The notes under the pieces are model-generated. The model was not told the DNA's origin and ran no database searches. It was given only the letters and a program-made list of their open reading frames with translations. Source: a virus. Taken from it: a stretch of DNA of 41,768 nucleotides. Of this stretch, positions 32,983 to 40,875 are shown piece by piece. The translations under genes were made by a program, and so were the position numbers. Every line of letters starts with the position of its first letter. The stretch's first letter is position 1. The stretch lies in IMG/VR virus record IMGVR_UViG_3300043446_001977, positions 1 to 41,768 of that record. One strand, written 5' to 3'.

Positions 32983-35070
32983 CTACGCTGTTAGATCACC
33001 AAAAATGACCCATGTATCTGTTGCTCTCTTGAAAAGAGTTGCAGATGACCATTGGGTTCTCAACTTTAAACCAGGTGTTGCATTTACTGTTACACCTGAT
33101 GCACCAGCAATAGTTACCTGACCAGCACCAGTTTGAAGAATATCAATTGATGTTCCTACTGGGAATGCTACAGTAGCGTTTGTTGGGATTGTAAGTGTTT
33201 GAGCAGTTGCCTTACCCATTTCGATTAATGTATCTCTTTCAGTAAGTGCTGAAAGGGTATAAGAATCTGTCTTTTGAGAAATTGTTGTCTGTGATGGAAC
33301 ACCTTGCTTTGTTTGTGTACCATCTGTAAATGCTACACCAGATGCTGAAACAGTTACTGTACCAGTAAATGTTGGAGATGCAAGAGGTGCTTTTGCAGCA
33401 AGTGCTGCATCAAGACCTGAAATCTTAGATGTTGCAATTGCTGCTGAAGCGTTAATATCTGCGTCAACAATTGTTCCATCTGCAATTTTTGCTGAAGTAA
33501 TTGCTGAATCTGCAACCATTGAAGTAGAGACTGTTCCTGAAGGAAGAGTTACTGTACCTGTAAATGTTGGAGAGGCAAGTGGAGCCTTTGCTGCTAATGA
33601 GTTAGTAATTGTTGTAGAGAAGTTTGCATCATTACCAAGTGCTGTAGCCAATTCATTAAGAGTGTCTAGTGCACCAGGCGCTGAAGCAACAACATTATCT
33701 ACAGCCGTTTTAACGAAAGCAGTTGTAGCAATCTGAGTTGTATTTGTACCAGCAGTTGCTGTAGGTGCTGTTGGAGTTCCAGTAAGTCCTGGAGAAGCCA
33801 ATGGTGCTTTAGCATCCAACTGTGTCTGAATTGCTGATGTTACGCCATCAACATATGCAATTTCTGTTGCTGAGACATTTCCAATAGATGTTGTGCTTGG
33901 AAGAACAACTGTTCCTGTAAATGTTGGACCAGCAAGATTAGCCTTAAGATCAAGTGCTGTTTGTTGTGCTGTTGAAACAGGCTTGTTAGCATCAGATGTA
34001 TTGTCAACATTTCCAAGGCCTACTGAAGACTTTGTAAGTGCTGCTACTGCTGTTGCAATCTTTGTATCTGCTGCTGTGCCTGCTGCTGTAATTGCATCAG
34101 CCTCTGCTGTGTCAGCATAGGACTTAGTTGCAAGATCTGCAGTGTTTGCAATACCGTGAACATTTGTTTCGTCTGTATTGTGAGTTGATACTGCATTGTC
34201 AGCATATGCCTTTGTTGCAATTGTTGAATCAATATCAAATCTTTCATCAACTGAGTTCCAGTCGATTCCAGTTCCAGCAAGTGCTGACTGATCTACTGTA
34301 GCACCAGTAATTGCGTCTGTAAGGTCTGACTGTGTCACAAGTGCTGTTGTGTCAGCAATTCCGTGAACATTTGCTGTTTCTGCAGCATGATCTGTAAGAT
34401 CTGACTGAGTTACCAATAATGTTGTATCTGCAATTCCATGAACATCTGTTGTGTCTGCAGCGTGGCCTGCAAGTGCTGAAGCAGCAGCAGTTTCTGCATC
34501 ATTAACATCAGATTGTGTTGCTAAAAGTGAAGTATCAGCAATTCCATGAACTGTTGTTGTTGCTGATGTGTGATCTGAAAGATCTGAAGCAGCAGCAGTT
34601 GCTGCATCGTTAACATCAGATTGTGTTGCCAAAACTGAAGTATCAGCAATTCCATGAACTGTTGTTGTTGCTGATGTGTGATTTGAAAGATCTGAAGCAG
34701 CAGCAGTTGCTGCATCGTTAACATCAGATTGTGTTGCTAAAAGTGAAGTATCAGCAATTCCATGAACCATTGTTGAAGCATTTGTATGGTTTGTAACTGT
34801 CTGACCAATTGTTAAATAAAACTGTGGGTCATCGCCTATTGCTTGTGCTAATTCATCAAGGGTATCAAGGAGTCCTGGAGCACCATTTACAAGTGCTGCT
34901 AGTTCAGATGCGTTGGCAAAGTACTGTAATGCAGACCATGTAGAGGATCCGTTACCCATTTTAAATTTACTTGTATCGGTTTCAAAACCAATTTCACCTG
35001 CTGCGAGAACTGGGTTAGCAGCCGTCCATTGTGCTGCAGTTCCTCTGCGCTGTTGCATTCTTGTTGCCAT
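32983..35070 (-). CDS. Tail fibre with Mtd-like N-terminal domain
   Basis: A 695-residue fibre. The N-terminal 50 residues (QQRRGTAAQWTAANPVLAAG, then EIGFETDTSKFKMGNGSSTW) match the Mtd N-terminal type attachment domain. Then come 36-residue repeats around VHGIADTSxLATQSDVNDA. A coiled or beta-helical shaft follows with KAPLASPTFTGTVTLP-type fibre repeats. The C-terminal 90 residues (LIEMGKATAQTLTIPTN, TSIDILQTGAGQVTIAG, WVIFGDLTA) look like a receptor-binding head. AAGGAG before the ATG and TATAAT at 35109-35114 give strong expression. No reverse transcriptase or variable repeat is nearby, so it is not a diversity-generating target. Confidence 0.85.
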   Translation of the reverse strand: MATRMQQRRGTAAQWTAANPVLAAGEIGFETDTSKFKMGNGSSTWSALQYFANASELAALVNGAPGLLDTLDELAQAIGDDPQFYLTIGQTVTNHTNASTMVHGIADTSLLATQSDVNDAATAAASDLSNHTSATTTVHGIADTSVLATQSDVNDAATAAASDLSDHTSATTTVHGIADTSLLATQSDVNDAETAAASALAGHAADTTDVHGIADTTLLVTQSDLTDHAAETANVHGIADTTALVTQSDLTDAITGATVDQSALAGTGIDWNSVDERFDIDSTIATKAYADNAVSTHNTDETNVHGIANTADLATKSYADTAEADAITAAGTAADTKIATAVAALTKSSVGLGNVDNTSDANKPVSTAQQTALDLKANLAGPTFTGTVVLPSTTSIGNVSATEIAYVDGVTSAIQTQLDAKAPLASPGLTGTPTAPTATAGTNTTQIATTAFVKTAVDNVVASAPGALDTLNELATALGNDANFSTTITNSLAAKAPLASPTFTGTVTLPSGTVSTSMVADSAITSAKIADGTIVDADINASAAIATSKISGLDAALAAKAPLASPTFTGTVTVSASGVAFTDGTQTKQGVPSQTTISQKTDSYTLSALTERDTLIEMGKATAQTLTIPTNATVAFPVGTSIDILQTGAGQVTIAGASGVTVNATPGLKLRTQWSSATLFKRATDTWVIFGDLTA
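34501..34780 (-). repeat. 108-base tandem repeat in fibre shaft
   Basis: Units begin at 34501, 34609 and 34717 (TTAACATCAGATTGTGTTGC on the plus strand). The first two are full length and nearly identical; the third diverges after about 55 bases. Each codes for 36 residues of the fibre. Units this similar allow recombination that changes fibre length. Confidence 0.85.
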
Positions 35071-35108
35071 TTATCTCTCCTTATGGGTTCTTCCCATGAA
35101 CTAGTCTT

Positions 35109-35114
35109 ATTATA
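35109..35114 (-). promoter_or_regulatory. -10 box of large fibre gene
   Basis: TATAAT on the minus strand, about 40 bases before the ATG at 35070. The leader holds a small ATGGG/CCCAT hairpin just before AAGGAG. Confidence 0.45.
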
Positions 35115-35125
35115 ACATCAATTTT

Positions 35126-35581
35126 TTAATTGAAATTATCTACTACACTACCGCCATCAAATACGACAGTCCATTCTGTTGTACTTGGTCCTCCAGCATC
35201 TATTCCGATACCCAAAGGACTGTTGAAGGATCCGCCTTCATAGAACTGAGATACTATGAAACCAGTTCCGTCAATTGCTGTATCGTGAATGTGCTGTGGA
35301 AGATTATTTGTATCATCAATAGTTGCTTGGGTATACCAAGTTCCTTCATAATAGAAGTTAACTCTATTTGTTAGAGTGTCCAACCACTGTGTACCATTGC
35401 TTGGTGATGAGGGAGCGGTAGTTCCGACAGCCATAGATCCTGTTAAAGAATCTACATATTCCTTAGTTGCTGCGTGGCTGTTTTGAGTAGGAGTTCCTAC
35501 TGTTACAGCACCTCCAAAACTACCGCCGTTACTTACGACGAGTCCGTTTTTGACCTTGAAATCTTTATCTACTGTTGCCAA
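35126..35581 (-). CDS. Short fibre-associated structural protein
   Basis: 151 residues starting with TTG; GAGGGAG lies about nine bases upstream. The first 18 residues (ATVDKDFKVKNGLVV) nearly repeat the start of the next upstream fibre, a common attachment or trimerisation motif of phage fibres. Then HAATKEYVDSL, typical of fibre proteins, and a beta-rich C-terminus ending WTVVFDGGSVVDNFN. Probably a short fibre or fibre tip. Confidence 0.7.
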   Translation of the reverse strand: MATVDKDFKVKNGLVVSNGGSFGGAVTVGTPTQNSHAATKEYVDSLTGSMAVGTTAPSSPSNGTQWLDTLTNRVNFYYEGTWYTQATIDDTNNLPQHIHDTAIDGTGFIVSQFYEGGSFNSPLGIGIDAGGPSTTEWTVVFDGGSVVDNFN

Positions 35582-35612
35582 GATCTACCACTCCCTCTTT
35601 TTATTTATTTTT

Positions 35613-37223
35613 TTATACCAAAAGTGTTCCAACAACAGAAACTGTTGAGTCATTGTTGATGGTTGCTACACGAAGGCGTACATCTGAGCCATTGACATCT
35701 GCTGTAACAGACCCAAGGTCACCATTTGTTCCTACCATAGCATATTCTGTGATTGCAACATTGTCAGAAGTATCAAGTGTAAGAATTACCTTTGAAATTT
35801 CTGTATGTGAACCATTTGCAATTTTTACAAGGAATTCAGCAGAACGATAGGCTGACTTAGCCCATGATACTGCTGTGCTTGTACTTGCAGTTGAAACAAG
35901 TGCAGATGCTGCTACCTGCTTTGCAACAGAAGCAAGTTCTACTGCAGGGAAGTCAGGTGTGACTGCCTCAAGAGCAGATACTGCACGAGCATTTGTAAAG
36001 TAAAGGTTTGATGTACCTTCTACAAGATCATCTGTATCAGAATCTGCAACACCGTTTTCTGCGGTAATTGTAAGACCAGATCCATTTCCAGTAATCTGAA
36101 TGTTTGTAAGTGTTGCACTTGTTAGAAGTGCTGCTGCGTCTGTCTTTGCACGAGCAGTTGTGTAATAAAGGTTTGAACCTTCTGCAACATCATCTGTATC
36201 AAGATTATTAATACGAGTATTTGTTGCTGAGTCAAGACCATCAGCATAAGACTGTGCTGCTGTCTGTGCTGCTGCTGCTGAACCTGCTGCGTCATAATTT
36301 ACAGCAAGATTATCTGCATAATCTTCTGCTGCATCCTGAGCATTATTTGCTGCAGTTGTAGCAAATGATTCTGCATTAGACTGTGCTGTTGAAGCATAGC
36401 CTTGTGCTGCTGTATCAAGATCAGATATTTCTTGATTTACATAAGATGTATCAGCCTTTGTAGCAACTAAGTTAGCAACATCTGTTGCATAATTTGGGTT
36501 GTCAGCAATTGCTGCAGCCAATTCATTGAGTGTATCAAGAAGAGCAGGTGCTGAGTCTACAAGATCTGAAATCTTATCATCTGTATAATCATTTGCATCT
36601 GAAAGTGCCTGTGATGCTGCACCAAGTGCATCGTATGTTCCAGCAAGATTCAATGCTGTAATAGCATTATTTGTGTAAGTATTTGCATTTGTCTCTGCAT
36701 CTGCAATCTGATCTTCAAGAGTAGATACTGCTGAAGAGAGAGCATTTGATGCTGTAAGTTCTGCTGCTGCTTGGGCTGCGTTAGCCTTTGTAGTAGCATC
36801 TGATGCTGCATCTGAAATTGCTTCGCCTTTTGCGGTAGCAACTTCTGCATCTGTTGCAAATGAGCCATCAAGTGTTGTTGAGATTTGAACATTTGCTGTA
36901 CCATTAAAAGATACTGAACCTGTTACATCTCCAGTAAGTTCAATTGTACGAGAAGTCTCAAGTGCTGTTGCTGTATCTGCATTACCAGTTACATCACCAA
37001 TGAGATCTGCTGTTATTTCATTTGCAGCAAAGTTGCCTGAAGCATCACGCTTTACAACCTTGTTTGCTTCGTTTGCTGAGGTGGCTGTACCACCAATTAA
37101 ATTGACGATATAGTTTTGATCGTCTGTCTTCTTTGTAAGAATATCAAAATTGTTGATGGAACCTGTTGTACCTTCAACAATCAGACCATTCTTTACCTTA
37201 AAGTCTTTTGTGACTGTTGCCAT
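35613..37223 (-). CDS. Tail fibre with coiled-coil shaft
   Basis: A 536-residue fibre. It starts ATVTKDFKVKNGLIVEG like its neighbour. A long Ala/Asp/Asn-rich coiled-coil shaft follows, with two copies of a loop motif (DDVAEGSNLYYTTARA and DDLVEGTSNLYFTNARA) known from T4-like and other marine phage fibres. The C-terminal 90 residues are beta-rich (SAEFLVKIANG, ITEYAMVGTNGDLGSVTADV) and resemble the end of the 148-residue gene upstream. It starts 16 bases after that gene with AAGGAG. Confidence 0.82.
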   Translation of the reverse strand: MATVTKDFKVKNGLIVEGTTGSINNFDILTKKTDDQNYIVNLIGGTATSANEANKVVKRDASGNFAANEITADLIGDVTGNADTATALETSRTIELTGDVTGSVSFNGTANVQISTTLDGSFATDAEVATAKGEAISDAASDATTKANAAQAAAELTASNALSSAVSTLEDQIADAETNANTYTNNAITALNLAGTYDALGAASQALSDANDYTDDKISDLVDSAPALLDTLNELAAAIADNPNYATDVANLVATKADTSYVNQEISDLDTAAQGYASTAQSNAESFATTAANNAQDAAEDYADNLAVNYDAAGSAAAAQTAAQSYADGLDSATNTRINNLDTDDVAEGSNLYYTTARAKTDAAALLTSATLTNIQITGNGSGLTITAENGVADSDTDDLVEGTSNLYFTNARAVSALEAVTPDFPAVELASVAKQVAASALVSTASTSTAVSWAKSAYRSAEFLVKIANGSHTEISKVILTLDTSDNVAITEYAMVGTNGDLGSVTADVNGSDVRLRVATINNDSTVSVVGTLLV

Positions 37224-37239
37224 TTTATTATCTCCTTAG

Positions 37240-37686
37240 TTATGCCTTAAGTCCAATTCGTGCGTAACGAACTGTGACTGGCTTAATCGCAGGATCTGGA
37301 GTAACCGTTAAGGATACTGTATTTCCAGCCCTGGAGACGCTAATGGTGCCAATATTCCCATCATTGTCTATTGTTCCGTATTCGCTGACATTTACATTTG
37401 TACCGTCAACTAATACGGTCAATTCTGTTGCATAATATTTATTATCTCCTGCTGTTGTTTTAGCGATTGAGACAATGTACTTAACCATACGCCACTCTGT
37501 GGCATCAAAGTTATCAATTACTGTTGGATTTTCAATACCAGCAATTGTGTTTTCATTATTGCCCATTGAACCTAAGTCGGTAGAACGAGCAGAGGCGGAA
37601 TCAATTAAATCTTCGTAATCTTCCTGTGTGGGACGATCACCAGTCTGAAACTTAGTCTTCAGTGTTGGAATTGATATTTTAGCCAT
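37240..37686 (-). CDS. Virion protein with fibre-type beta domain
   Basis: 148 residues. An N-terminal helix resembles phage neck/fibre proteins (KISIPTLKTKFQTGDRPTQEDYEDLIDS). The C-terminal beta domain (WRMVKYIVSIAKTTAGDNKYYATELTVL, VSEYGTIDNDGNIGTIS) matches the terminal domain of the 536-residue fibre. TATAAT lies six bases before the ATG; an AAGGAG is present but 13 bases away, so initiation is probably leaderless. Confidence 0.7.
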   Translation of the reverse strand: MAKISIPTLKTKFQTGDRPTQEDYEDLIDSASARSTDLGSMGNNENTIAGIENPTVIDNFDATEWRMVKYIVSIAKTTAGDNKYYATELTVLVDGTNVNVSEYGTIDNDGNIGTISVSRAGNTVSLTVTPDPAIKPVTVRYARIGLKA

Positions 37687-37692
37687 GATTGT

Positions 37693-37698
37693 ATTATA
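37693..37698 (-). promoter_or_regulatory. Leaderless promoter -10 box, 148-residue gene
   Basis: TATAAT on the minus strand, then ACAATC, then the ATG at 37686. Confidence 0.5.
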
Positions 37699-37709
37699 AC
37701 TCCTTTTTA

Positions 37710-37958
37710 TTATAAAATATAGTTGCTATATCCTATAATTTGCAACGGTATTGGGGGTGGATTATTCTTAGAATACCCAAACACGCTAACATTAATAAAC
37801 TGCACTCTAAATGGTAAAACTTCTTCTATTTTGGCTTTTGGCTGTATATAATCAACTCGTATATATTTTCTATCAAGTTCTTTTATTTGTGCATGAGCCC
37901 GTTTATGAGTTGTATTGTAAACTTCTTGGTTTATTGGAATAAGGTTTTGATTTATCAT
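37710..37958 (-). CDS. Small protein, unknown function
   Basis: 82 residues, basic, with a conserved-looking centre (KRAHAQIKELDRKYIRVDYIQPKAK, split by charge) and an NNPPPIPLQI end. It overlaps the upstream gene by four bases (ATGA), which supports it as real. Probably a minor virion or fibre-assembly protein; no family recognised. Confidence 0.6.
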   Translation of the reverse strand: MINQNLIPINQEVYNTTHKRAHAQIKELDRKYIRVDYIQPKAKIEEVLPFRVQFINVSVFGYSKNNPPPIPLQIIGYSNYIL

Positions 37959-38344
37959 TGTGTAACATCTTCAAGGATAACCATAGACCCTTTGGCTACC
38001 GTCCAGACTCTTCCCTCAGACAAAAGTTCTGTGAGTTGAATATCAAAGATATCTCCTGTCTCTAAAAGTTCTGATTGTGAAGATGTTAGGTTTACCGTGA
38101 AACTTCCTTCTGTATCTTGAAACTCAATTGGTTCTGGAGATAAAGTAACAATTACCTCATCAGTTGATGGACGATAAATGTCCATTTTAATTTCCCAATC
38201 ATCTAAATATAATGGCTCACGAGCATCATTTGTAACATATACTCTAAATGCTGCAGAGTCTCCTCTAACTACCGTCCAACGAACCTCTGGTGGTGCTGAA
38301 CCTAAAGCGTATGAGTCTGTGGGTTGATTTCTAAAGGTAGCCAT
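37955..38344 (-). CDS. Beta-sandwich virion protein
   Basis: 129 residues. VRWTVVRGDSAAFRVYVTN, WEIKMDIYRPS and FDIQLTELLSEGRVWTVAKG fit an Ig-like beta sandwich similar to the N-terminal domain of BppU-type baseplate proteins. TATAAT lies six bases before the ATG with no Shine-Dalgarno. It overlaps the next gene by ATGA. A tail-tip or fibre-base role is likely from context. Confidence 0.65.
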   Translation of the reverse strand: MATFRNQPTDSYALGSAPPEVRWTVVRGDSAAFRVYVTNDAREPLYLDDWEIKMDIYRPSTDEVIVTLSPEPIEFQDTEGSFTVNLTSSQSELLETGDIFDIQLTELLSEGRVWTVAKGSMVILEDVTQ

Positions 38345-38350
38345 GTTGTT

Positions 38351-38356
38351 ATTATA
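38351..38356 (-). promoter_or_regulatory. Leaderless promoter -10 box, beta-sandwich gene
   Basis: TATAAT on the minus strand abuts the stop of the upstream gene at 38357, then AACAAC, then the ATG at 38344. Confidence 0.5.
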
Positions 38357-38929
38357 TCACGAAAGCCCGTCTTTTAGGGCTCCCCATGTTCCATTTCCTT
38401 TTGTCTGAACAACTATCATTCCGCCATTTGGTTTTGTTGCTTCAATTGCAACAACTCCAATATATCTTGCTGGTCCAGTTGCTGGGCGACCTCCTACAAT
38501 TGTTCCATTTTCATTTATATAAATTTTTGTTCCAGAAGCACCAAGACCAGTTGTATTCATTTGTATAATTCCAGAAACTACGGCGATGCCATCTCCGCCA
38601 TTAGGACCTGCAGGAAGCATGTCTGCTTGAAGTAAACCAAGTATTGGAAAATTTGGATTGTGATCAGGACTTGATGGATTATATCTTTGTACAAGCGGTT
38701 TTAATTTTCCGTCATGAGAAACGCTTCCAGAAATAAATACTGGTGTTCCTGCTGGTAATGTAAGAGAAGAACTAGCATTTCTTACTGGTGATGCAACACT
38801 GGTCATTCCTAAAGGTGGCAATATATTATTTAAAGCATCAACTAATACTTTAAAGTCTCCGTGTACATTAACGGGATCTGAAGCAAGTGGGTACTTCATA
38901 GTAGGATAATTAGATGAACCTTGTGGCAT
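38357..38929 (-). CDS. Virion structural protein, decoration or fibre type
   Basis: 190 residues, rich in Gly, Pro and Ser, beta-type. An N-terminal helix (DFKVLVDALNNILPPLG) precedes repeated short strands (LTLPAGTPVFISGSV, GIAVVSGIIQM, ARYIGVVAIEAT). No catalytic motif. It is first in the fibre module and is divergent from the lysozyme-like gene. TATAAT seven bases before the ATG makes it a probable leaderless gene. Confidence 0.65.
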   Translation of the reverse strand: MPQGSSNYPTMKYPLASDPVNVHGDFKVLVDALNNILPPLGMTSVASPVRNASSSLTLPAGTPVFISGSVSHDGKLKPLVQRYNPSSPDHNPNFPILGLLQADMLPAGPNGGDGIAVVSGIIQMNTTGLGASGTKIYINENGTIVGGRPATGPARYIGVVAIEATKPNGGMIVVQTKGNGTWGALKDGLS

Positions 38930-38936
38930 AAGATTT

Positions 38937-38942
38937 ATTATA
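38937..38942 (-). promoter_or_regulatory. Leaderless promoter -10 box, fibre module
   Basis: TATAAT on the minus strand, then AAATCTT, then the ATG at 38929. It lies back to back with the plus-strand promoter at 38956-38985. Confidence 0.55.
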
Positions 38943-38955
38943 CCACCTTATAAAC

Positions 38956-38985
38956 TTGACTTTTGCCTAAATTTTATGTTATACT
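38956..38985 (+). promoter_or_regulatory. Promoter of lysozyme-like gene
   Basis: TTGACT, 18 bases, TATACT: the closest match to a sigma-70/SigA consensus in the window and the only clear plus-strand promoter. Confidence 0.7.
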
Positions 38986-38991
38986 AGGTAG

Positions 38992-39011
38992 TAACACCTA
39001 CCAAGGTGTTA
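38992..39011 (+). promoter_or_regulatory. Inverted repeat at the transcription start
   Basis: TAACACC and GGTGTTA, 7-base perfect arms with a 6-base centre, placed right where transcription from the promoter should begin. Either a repressor operator or a 5' hairpin in the message, ahead of AAGGAGG at 39021. Confidence 0.5.
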
Positions 39012-39032
39012 TTGTTTTCTAAGGAGGAAACT

Positions 39033-39593
39033 ATGATTAAATTTATCGAAAGAAACAAAGAGATCATTAGCACACTCAGTATATTGGCTTTAGTAGTGAC
39101 TTTATCGAATGCTGCTAATGCTGAAGAAATAATTAGCAAGAACAATTTAAGTACTGAACAGGCTCAGAAAGCAGATCAGACCTCGAAAGAGGTTTTTTTG
39201 GTTTCTAAAGCCAAAAAGTTAGAAAGTTTTGAAAATAAGACTTATCTAACAGATACTGAATTAAAGGAACTCCTACGCCTTGTAGGGTTTAAGGGTCAGG
39301 ACCTGATAGTTGCCTGGGCCATAGCAAAAAAGGAATCTAACGGTAGACCACTAGCATACAACGGAAATCATAAAACTGGAGACTCCTCATATGGCATGTT
39401 TCAAATTAATATGATTGATGAGTTGGGCCCAGATCGTAGAACTAAGTTTGATCTTGACTCTAATGCTGAATTATTCAATCCCGTCAAAAATGCAGAAATT
39501 GCATACTATATGTCTCAGGGTGGAGACGACTGGTCTTCCTGGAAGGGAATTACCCCAAAAACCAGGGAATGGATGAAGAAATTTCCTAAGTAA
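39033..39593 (+). CDS. Secreted lysozyme-like / lytic transglycosylase protein
   Basis: 186 residues from the ATG at 39033, chosen because AAGGAGG is five bases upstream; a GTG 27 bases earlier has no site. Residues 1-30 are a Sec signal peptide: basic start, hydrophobic core ISTLSILALVVTL, and ANA before EE. A linker follows, then a lysozyme-like domain: catalytic Glu about 101 in AKKESNG, then SYGMFQIN (109-116), the pattern of SLT/goose-type folds, ending WKGITPKTREW. It cuts peptidoglycan outside the membrane, as an endolysin with its own export signal or as a surface-modifying protein made during infection. It is the only plus-strand gene, with its own strong promoter and terminator. Confidence 0.8.
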   Translation: MIKFIERNKEIISTLSILALVVTLSNAANAEEIISKNNLSTEQAQKADQTSKEVFLVSKAKKLESFENKTYLTDTELKELLRLVGFKGQDLIVAWAIAKKESNGRPLAYNGNHKTGDSSYGMFQINMIDELGPDRRTKFDLDSNAELFNPVKNAEIAYYMSQGGDDWSSWKGITPKTREWMKKFPK

Positions 39594-39599
39594 AAATAA

Positions 39600-39632
39600 A
39601 GGCACCCATGGTATGTAACTGTGGGTGCTTTT
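39600..39632. terminator. Bidirectional terminator
   Basis: GCACCCA (39602-39608) pairs with TGGGTGC (39622-39628). It is followed by TTTT on the plus strand and by C-TTTATTTTT on the minus strand, ending the lysozyme-like gene and the convergent cupin operon. Confidence 0.85.
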
Positions 39633-40206
39633 AATTTCTTAAAATAAGATTAATTGCTACTCGTGGAGCCTTTAGTGTTTCTACTTCATGTATTAGATTT
39701 TTTGGAATAAACACAAAATCACCTTCTACGATATGATCTTCATGCTCTAGGTTTTCACCAGTTCTCCAAATCATTTCGCCTTTTACAACCCACTGAAACT
39801 GATCTACATAATCTTTATGTTTGCTACCTACAACACCACGATTTTTCATAAGTGAAACTAAGGCAAAGTTGCCATCATAAACATCTGGGGAATATTCAGA
39901 AAGACCCCATTTAGTTACTGGATCAAGTTCTGGGATTATAGACATATACTTGTCGTTTGGATCATAAAGTTGGAAAGCCATTCTTGACCAAAAACGACAT
40001 TTTAAACTCATATCAGAAGACTCGCCCTCAACAAAATCATTTAAAAGATATGATCTGTGTGGAAATTTTTCTAAATCTTCATCAACATATTGAGCAACCA
40101 TTGACATTATTGTATCTAATGATGGAAGTTTTGGAAAAGCATTTTTAAACACATGAATTCTTTTTTCAATAATTGCTTGTCTAACATGGTTCATGTCTAT
40201 TGTCAT
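39631..40206 (-). CDS. Cupin/JmjC-like oxygenase candidate (Ox2)
   Basis: I choose the ATG at 40206, which overlaps the stop of the preceding oxygenase (ATGA), over the TTG three codons earlier. The C-terminal half is a cupin core: KHKDYVDQFQWVVKGEMIW, then a GDFVFIPKNLIHEV strand. Counting from the TTG, His133-x-Asp135 and His176 give the HxD...H iron set seen in cupin-type 2OG hydroxylases (JmjC-like, RoxA-like). The N-terminal 110 residues are helical and unlike known families. If active it is a second fold class of oxygenase in the same phage. It could also be a metal-binding cupin without 2OG use. Confidence 0.65.
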   Translation of the reverse strand: MTIDMNHVRQAIIEKRIHVFKNAFPKLPSLDTIMSMVAQYVDEDLEKFPHRSYLLNDFVEGESSDMSLKCRFWSRMAFQLYDPNDKYMSIIPELDPVTKWGLSEYSPDVYDGNFALVSLMKNRGVVGSKHKDYVDQFQWVVKGEMIWRTGENLEHEDHIVEGDFVFIPKNLIHEVETLKAPRVAINLILRN

Positions 40207-40874
40207 CTTAACCAACTAACCACTGCGTATCTAGTACCTTCAATAACTGGAGAAACAGAGTGATTATAAACATATGTTGATGGAAATATAATCATCTGAT
40301 TTGCCTTTGGTTTAATAGAAAGATTAAACCTTGGGAAATTAACTTCCCCACCTAAATAGTCATCATTTATATAATAAAGAGTAGAAACTCTTCTATGAAA
40401 ATCTGGATGATCATCGATGTGATCAACAAATTTTTGACCTACCCCATATTTTAAAATTGAATAGGAGTCATGCCATGAGCAGCCTATATGATGTGTTCTC
40501 TGATAGTCCTGCTCTAGTGGAACTAGATTTTCTAAAAAAAGATTTGACAAAGATGTATAAAAACTTGAACTTAAATTTGAATAATCATCTTTTGCTGTTG
40601 AAGAGTATGGTATTACAATTGTCTGGGTATCTCTTGAGTAGGTATCTACTTTTGACTCTACATCTTCGCCTACCCCAGATTTTACTTTAGCGACACCCCA
40701 TTGTATTTTTGCTGAGTTCATTCCTTCTTCAATATCATTTACAAGAGTATCAAAAATTTCTTTATTAATTACATTTTCATAAGAAAATATACCAGGTGCA
40801 ATTTCAGTTCTTCTGATTGATCTATATTTATTAAATATTACTGCAGGTTTAACTTCCCAAAATACTTTTTCCAT
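40203..40874 (-). CDS. 2OG-Fe(II) oxygenase, P4H type (Ox1)
   Basis: 223 residues. Triad His152, Asp154 (DHIDDH) and His205 (YNHSVSPV), with Arg215 (GTRYA). Core YYINDDYLGGEVNFP and KPKANQMIIFPS. It belongs with Ox3 and Ox4 to the same subgroup but lies 9 kb away, next to the (TPAV)n protein. AGGA about ten bases before the ATG; it starts one base after the stop of the zinc-ribbon gene and overlaps Ox2 by ATGA. Confidence 0.9.
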   Translation of the reverse strand: MEKVFWEVKPAVIFNKYRSIRRTEIAPGIFSYENVINKEIFDTLVNDIEEGMNSAKIQWGVAKVKSGVGEDVESKVDTYSRDTQTIVIPYSSTAKDDYSNLSSSFYTSLSNLFLENLVPLEQDYQRTHHIGCSWHDSYSILKYGVGQKFVDHIDDHPDFHRRVSTLYYINDDYLGGEVNFPRFNLSIKPKANQMIIFPSTYVYNHSVSPVIEGTRYAVVSWLR

Positions 40875-40875
40875 A

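Noticed and set aside
32983-35070. Diversity-generating retroelement, because of the Mtd-like N-terminal domain
   Set aside because: No reverse transcriptase, template repeat or adenine-biased variable repeat is seen.
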